A stretch of 64,000 nt of DNA from Fibrobacter sp. (GTDB taxonomy: Bacteria; Fibrobacterota; Fibrobacteria; Fibrobacterales; Fibrobacteraceae). The stretch is taken from positions 176,529 to 240,528 of the forward strand of contig JAKSIC010000002.1 in the NCBI GenBank assembly GCA_024399015.1, read 5' to 3'. Made by a program: the position numbers and the translations under genes. The notes beneath the pieces are model-generated. The model ran no database searches, was not told the origin of the DNA, and worked only from the letters and a program-made list of their open reading frames with translations. Below are positions 60,174-64,000 of the stretch, piece by piece. The stretch's first letter is position 1. Each line of letters starts with the position of its first letter.

Positions 60174-62978
60174 TTACTCACCGACGAAATTGCTTTCGCA
60201 CTTGGTACCATCGTTGTCTGCACTTGCAAAGTGCATTTCAATACGGCGGTTCATTTCACGACCATCTTCAGTGCTATTGTCGTCAACCGGGCAGCTGGAG
60301 CCCAAACCAATAGCCTTGATGCGCTTCTTGTTCACGCCAGCCTTGGTGAGAGCCTTCATCACTTCCTTAGCGCGGTTTTCAGAAAGTTTCTGGTTGGAAG
60401 CTTCCTTACCAACGTTATCGGTATGACCCTGGATAACAATCTGGAGTTCCTTGTACTCGTCGGTATTCAGCTTCTTGGCAACGTTCTTGAGGATCAACTT
60501 AGCGTTGGATTCCAAGGTAGCCTTGCCAGACTTGAAGGTTACGCCATCAAGCTTTTCAATACCCTTCTTCGGGCAGCCATGACCATCGTCACCAGCCACA
60601 TCCGGGCAGCGGTCGATGCCAGAGCACTGATCAGCAAACTGCTTGGTAAGCTTCTTGGTGGTCACCCATTCAGAGCAAACGCCATCGTGGTCAGCATCCG
60701 GTTCATCGTCAGACGGGCAACCGTTGTTCCAATCCGGACCCGGTTCGTCTTCGCAGCGGTCGTAGCCGGAGCATTCATCAGCAAACTTGTCCAGCAACTT
60801 CTGCTTGGTCACCCACGGAGAGCAGAGGCCATCTTCATCCGGGTCCGGAGACTGAGCCGGGCAACCCTTGTTCCAATCCGGGCCAGCTTCGTCTTCACAC
60901 TTGTCGGTACCCTTACATACATCCTTGAACTTGGCGCTCAAGCCCTTCTTGGAAACCCACGGAGAGCAGAGACCGTCACCATCCGGGTCGGGCTGGTCGT
61001 CAGACGGACAACCCTTGTTCCAATCCGGACCGGCTTCGTCTTCGCACATGTCCTTGCCCTTACATACATCAGCAAACTTGCTCAACAAGTTCTGCTTGGT
61101 AACCCACTGAGAGCAGAGGCCATCCTTATCCGGGTCGGGGTCGTCCACAGGGCAGCCCTTATTCCAGGCCGGACCAGCTTCAGTTTCACACTTGTCGATA
61201 CCCTTACAGATTTCAGCAAACTGCTTCTGCATCTTCTTTTCAGTTACCCACGGAGCGCAAAGGCTGTCACCGTCAATATCCGGATTGTCCATGGGGCAAC
61301 CGTTGGCAAACTGTTCACCAGCTTCAGTGGGGCACTTGTCGATGCCGGTGCAGATATCGTCATACTGTTCCTGCATACCCTTTTCGGTAACCCATGCATC
61401 GCAGACGCCGTCACCATCGGTGTCCGGCATACCCAGCGGGCAGCCTTCGTTAGAGGCAGGACCATGTTCGGTCGGGCACTTGTCAATAGCCTTACAAGAC
61501 TTGTCGATGAACCATTCGTTAGCGATAGTTTCATCTTCTGCAGCCTTTTCGAAGTAGTAACCCATCTTCTTTTCGGCAACCCACGGATCGCAAAGGCCGT
61601 CGCCGTCAACATCCGGATCGTCCCACGGACAACCCTTGTTGGCCTTGGTACCAGCTTCACCCGGGCACATGTCGTAGCCCTGGCACTGATCGCTGTACTG
61701 ATCCATCACACCTTCGTCGGTAACCCACGGAGAGCACATACCGTCGTTATCCGGGTCAGGAAGTTTACCCGGGCAACCATTGAACTTAGGATCACCAGCC
61801 TGTGCCGGGCATTCATCGATACCCTTACAGATCTTCTTGAACTTCTTCAGCATCTTCTTCTGAGCAACCCAAGGATCGCAGACGCCATCCTTATCCGGGT
61901 CCGGATCGGCAAGTTCGCAACCATCATCACCTTCACCCGGTTCGTTGGGGCACTTGTCTACGCCTTCGCAGATTTCAGCATATTCGTCTTCAAAGCCCTT
62001 TTCATAGACCCAGGCATCGCAAACGCCGTCTTCGTCGGAGTCCGGATTACCCAACGGGCAACCGCGGTTCAAACGATGACCATAATCATCCGGGCAGTCG
62101 TCTTCGTTATCCTTGACGCCATCACCATCGCGGTCCTGCGGCAGCAAGAATCCGCTCCAAGTGATACCGCCGTAAATCGGCAGATCCTTAGACTTGAAAA
62201 TCTTCGGGAAAGCACTGTTTGCCCAACCATAGCTTGCACCCATATGGATATCCAAGCCAACAGGCAGGTGGAAAACCAAGGCTCCATGAACCTTGTTTCC
62301 ATAAGCGAAGCTCTTTTCTTCTTCACCAGTATCTGCGTTGGGTGTTTTTACAGTCTGAATATCCATACGATATTCAGCAAAAACAGACATAAAGTCAAAG
62401 AAGTACATTTCCAAGGCGCCACTACCATAATAGCTCATGGTATTTGCACTAAGTGCATAGTTCAAACCGCCGTTAACATGGATAAGGAACGGAACGTCAT
62501 GGCTCTTGTCAAAGTCCAAAGTAAGAGCCGCACCACCATCAATGACCAAAGCGTCAAAACTGGAACCCGTAGCAGAACCATACAAGGCGAGATCGGCCGG
62601 CTGGTCATCAGGTAACGGAAGGCGGAACTTCACATTACCACGAGGAGTCCAGTAATTGTAATTCGACTGGGATTCAGATTCTGTAGTAACCTTTGTATAA
62701 TCGTAGGTTATCGGGAGAGTAAGGCCAATATCAAAATAATCGCCCAAACCGACAGCAAAACCAACTTCAGGCTTTGCACCACGATAAATGGCGACATCAT
62801 CGTAGCCACCAATACCCAAATCAGCCAAAGCGGAAAACACCAACTTGGAATGTCCCAAAGCCTGGGCGGACTGTGTTTCATTCACACCGACCATTCCGTG
62901 CTTGTTAATTGTCTGAGGATGCACTGCAAAGGCAGATGCTGCCAAGGCAAGTGCAAGTCCTGCTGCTATTTTTTTCAT
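60174..62978 (-). CDS. OmpA-family outer-membrane protein with ten long TSP3-like repeats
   Basis: A 934-residue protein. Residues 1-18 are a signal peptide (MKKIAAGLALALAASAFA). Residues about 19-275 look like an outer-membrane beta-barrel. A short TSP3 unit (DRDGDGVKDNEDDCPDD) is followed by ten repeats of about 47 residues: PDxDxDGxC, PWV, a helix, CxGxDxC and ExGxxxxxGCP. Asp-rich loops suggest calcium binding, and paired Cys suggest disulfides. The C-terminal OmpA domain (about 800-920) has GHTDNVGKEASNQKLSENRA and NRRIEM, so it binds peptidoglycan. It probably ties a stiff outer-membrane rod or spacer to the cell wall. A clear AAGGAG site precedes the ATG. Confidence 0.88.
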   Translation of the reverse strand: MKKIAAGLALALAASAFAVHPQTINKHGMVGVNETQSAQALGHSKLVFSALADLGIGGYDDVAIYRGAKPEVGFAVGLGDYFDIGLTLPITYDYTKVTTESESQSNYNYWTPRGNVKFRLPLPDDQPADLALYGSATGSSFDALVIDGGAALTLDFDKSHDVPFLIHVNGGLNYALSANTMSYYGSGALEMYFFDFMSVFAEYRMDIQTVKTPNADTGEEEKSFAYGNKVHGALVFHLPVGLDIHMGASYGWANSAFPKIFKSKDLPIYGGITWSGFLLPQDRDGDGVKDNEDDCPDDYGHRLNRGCPLGNPDSDEDGVCDAWVYEKGFEDEYAEICEGVDKCPNEPGEGDDGCELADPDPDKDGVCDPWVAQKKMLKKFKKICKGIDECPAQAGDPKFNGCPGKLPDPDNDGMCSPWVTDEGVMDQYSDQCQGYDMCPGEAGTKANKGCPWDDPDVDGDGLCDPWVAEKKMGYYFEKAAEDETIANEWFIDKSCKAIDKCPTEHGPASNEGCPLGMPDTDGDGVCDAWVTEKGMQEQYDDICTGIDKCPTEAGEQFANGCPMDNPDIDGDSLCAPWVTEKKMQKQFAEICKGIDKCETEAGPAWNKGCPVDDPDPDKDGLCSQWVTKQNLLSKFADVCKGKDMCEDEAGPDWNKGCPSDDQPDPDGDGLCSPWVSKKGLSAKFKDVCKGTDKCEDEAGPDWNKGCPAQSPDPDEDGLCSPWVTKQKLLDKFADECSGYDRCEDEPGPDWNNGCPSDDEPDADHDGVCSEWVTTKKLTKQFADQCSGIDRCPDVAGDDGHGCPKKGIEKLDGVTFKSGKATLESNAKLILKNVAKKLNTDEYKELQIVIQGHTDNVGKEASNQKLSENRAKEVMKALTKAGVNKKRIKAIGLGSSCPVDDNSTEDGREMNRRIEMHFASADNDGTKCESNFVGE

Positions 62979-62992
62979 AGCGACTCCTTATG

Positions 62993-63023
62993 AGGGGAAC
63001 TCACCAAACCTAACTCTTCCCCT
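62993..63023 (-). promoter_or_regulatory. 5' leader hairpin of the OmpA/TSP3-like gene
   Basis: AGGGGAA and TTCCCCT form a perfect 7-base stem around a 17-base loop, in the leader just before the AAGGAG site. A -10-like TATATT (minus strand) lies at 63039-63044. Such hairpins can stabilise mRNAs of abundant outer-membrane proteins. Confidence 0.45.
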
Positions 63024-63063
63024 GATTTATTTTCAAGAAATATAGTTTCCCGTAAACTTTTCA

Positions 63064-63762
63064 TTATAATGTTTTTCCAAAAATGTCGGGATATAGCCTG
63101 CAAATGCTGGTAAAACCCATTTTCCCTATAATTATATGGTCCAAAACGGGAATCTGTATAATTTTTCCAGCCGCACACAAGACCTTTGTAATGCCGATAT
63201 CCTCGGGACTAGGCATTGTCGCCCCCGATGGATGGTTGTGAGCAAAGATTACAGACACGGCCCGATCCTCAATAGCCTTGGCAAAAGCCTCTCGGGGATG
63301 CACAGGAGTCTGATTCACAAGACCCGTGGTAAGTTCATGAACCTTTATAACAAGGTTGGCAGAATTCAATGTCACCAGGACTAAATGTTCCTGTTCCTCA
63401 TACTTCATATAAGACAGCCTAGAAACCAAATCTTCAGGGGCATTGACCGGCACAGCCTTGTCACTTAATATATAACGACCCGACAATTCCAGGCAGGCAA
63501 GGATCTGGGAGGCCTTAACCTTCCCCAAACCGCGGATTTTTCGAAGACTTTCCAACGAGGGGATGGATGTTTCGGCGGAAAGGAAGTCAGAAAGCCGTCT
63601 TGCCAATTCAAAAACATCGCAGTTTTGGCATCCACTACCCAAAATCAGGGCCAAAAGTTCCTCGTTACTCATAGATTCTGCCCCATAGCACTCAATTTTT
63701 TCTCTAGGCAGCAGTTTTTTAGGGACAACCGGGTAATCCTTTCGTTCTTTTTCAGCGTTCAT
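63064..63762 (-). CDS. radC: RadC/YicR-type JAB domain protein
   Basis: A 232-residue protein counted from the ATG at 63762 (MNAEKERKDYPVVPKKLLP), which has an AAAAGGA site upstream; an earlier in-frame start would be without one. Residues about 1-100 carry the UPF0758 N-terminal helix-hairpin-helix region (SNEELLALILGSG, IRGLGKVKASQILAC). The C-terminal JAB/MPN domain has FAHNHPSGATMPSPED with the metal-binding H-x-H...D set. The name radC is historical: a direct role in repair is not supported, and the activity is unknown. Confidence 0.88.
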   Translation of the reverse strand: MNAEKERKDYPVVPKKLLPREKIECYGAESMSNEELLALILGSGCQNCDVFELARRLSDFLSAETSIPSLESLRKIRGLGKVKASQILACLELSGRYILSDKAVPVNAPEDLVSRLSYMKYEEQEHLVLVTLNSANLVIKVHELTTGLVNQTPVHPREAFAKAIEDRAVSVIFAHNHPSGATMPSPEDIGITKVLCAAGKIIQIPVLDHIIIGKMGFTSICRLYPDIFGKTL

Positions 63763-63974
63763 ACAGGTCCTTTTGTTGAAAGTTTCTACCCTATACACGA
63801 ATTTTTCCAGAAATCAGACACGTTTTTTCAAAAAATTTTTATCAAAAGCCAAAACTTTCGTGAAAAAATTCACTTTTCTTCATAAAAAGACCTTTACCTA
63901 TAGCCATTTTGAGTTCAACAGACTATATTTTCGGCATAAAATTTTAAAGTAAAACCATCCGAAAAGGAAATTTT
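63763..63974. promoter_or_regulatory. AT-rich divergent promoter region
   Basis: A 212-base AT-rich gap between the leftward radC gene and a rightward gene. ACTATATTTTCGG at 63921-63933 includes a TATATT box about 45 bases before the ATG, and an AAAAGGAAA ribosome site follows at 63962-63970. Confidence 0.4.
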
Positions 63975-64000
63975 ATGGCAAATAAAACCTTAAGCGGTGC
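63975..64000 (+). CDS. start of an unidentified gene (truncated by window edge)
   Basis: Only the first eight codons are visible (MANKTLSG). The ATG follows an AAAAGGAAATTTT ribosome site at a normal distance, and a -10-like box lies upstream. Nothing can be said of its product. Confidence 0.6.

Noticed and set aside
62975..63178. A 67-codon frame overlapping the end of radC
   Set aside because: It runs through the OmpA leader hairpin and promoter and has no family match.

Overview
The window looks like a chromosomal segment of a Fibrobacter-type, Gram-negative gut or rumen bacterium. The evidence is a FISUMP-domain lipoprotein (21175-22725), lipoproteins with long Ser-rich linkers, secreted proteins ending in type IX-like sorting tails (43427-45385, 50295-52667), secreted or lipid-anchored plant-cell-wall enzymes (a CE15 glucuronoyl esterase and a GH3 enzyme), and an OmpA protein with many Asp-rich repeats. 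Species identity is inferred from these families, not proven.

Layout. 1-2.8 kb: a truncated pilin-like gene, then hslO, thrH and a ybjQ-like gene. 2.8-7.3 kb: CE15 esterase (minus strand), then rel and an unknown partner gene. 7.3-17.5 kb: a compact complex I operon, nuoA-nuoBC(fused)-D-H-I-J-K-L-M-N, with no nuoE, F or G. 17.7-24.6 kb: GH116 glycosidase, FISUMP lipoprotein, purC and a PD-(D/E)XK-like protein. 24.6-29.3 kb: three hairpin repeats and a glycan operon that includes a membrane glycosyltransferase fused to an NPCBM domain. 29.4-33.1 kb: a secreted two-repeat protein, an EAL phosphodiesterase, a HAD phosphatase and a zinc-ribbon protein. 33.2-40.6 kb: mraY, a UDP-sugar pyrophosphorylase and an LpxL-type acyltransferase (envelope precursors), convergent with metH. 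40.7-41.27 kb: a 43-bp minisatellite. 41.3-48.5 kb: GH3 enzyme, M6 protease and a polar amino acid ABC transporter whose binding domains are duplicated and apparently permuted.

48.5-55.4 kb is the most accessory-looking part. It holds an smr gene, tRNA-Pro(CGG), tRNA-like debris, a possible small RNA, and a stretch (about 50.1-54.6 kb) bounded by a 224-bp direct duplication of the thiD 3' end. That stretch carries a sorted surface protein, a lipoprotein and a BrnT/BrnA pair whose toxin gene is deleted and frameshifted. 55.4-64 kb returns to core functions: an MgtC/DUF4010 membrane protein, thyA-folA-diguanylate cyclase, the OmpA/TSP3-like protein, radC, and the first codons of another gene.

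Several first-in-operon genes (hslO, rel, purC, perhaps mraY) have a TATATT-like -10 box only about 7-14 bases before the ATG and no Shine-Dalgarno sequence, suggesting leaderless mRNAs. Genes inside operons often have clear AAGGAG-type sites. No phage, insertion sequence transposase, CRISPR array or rRNA operon was seen.
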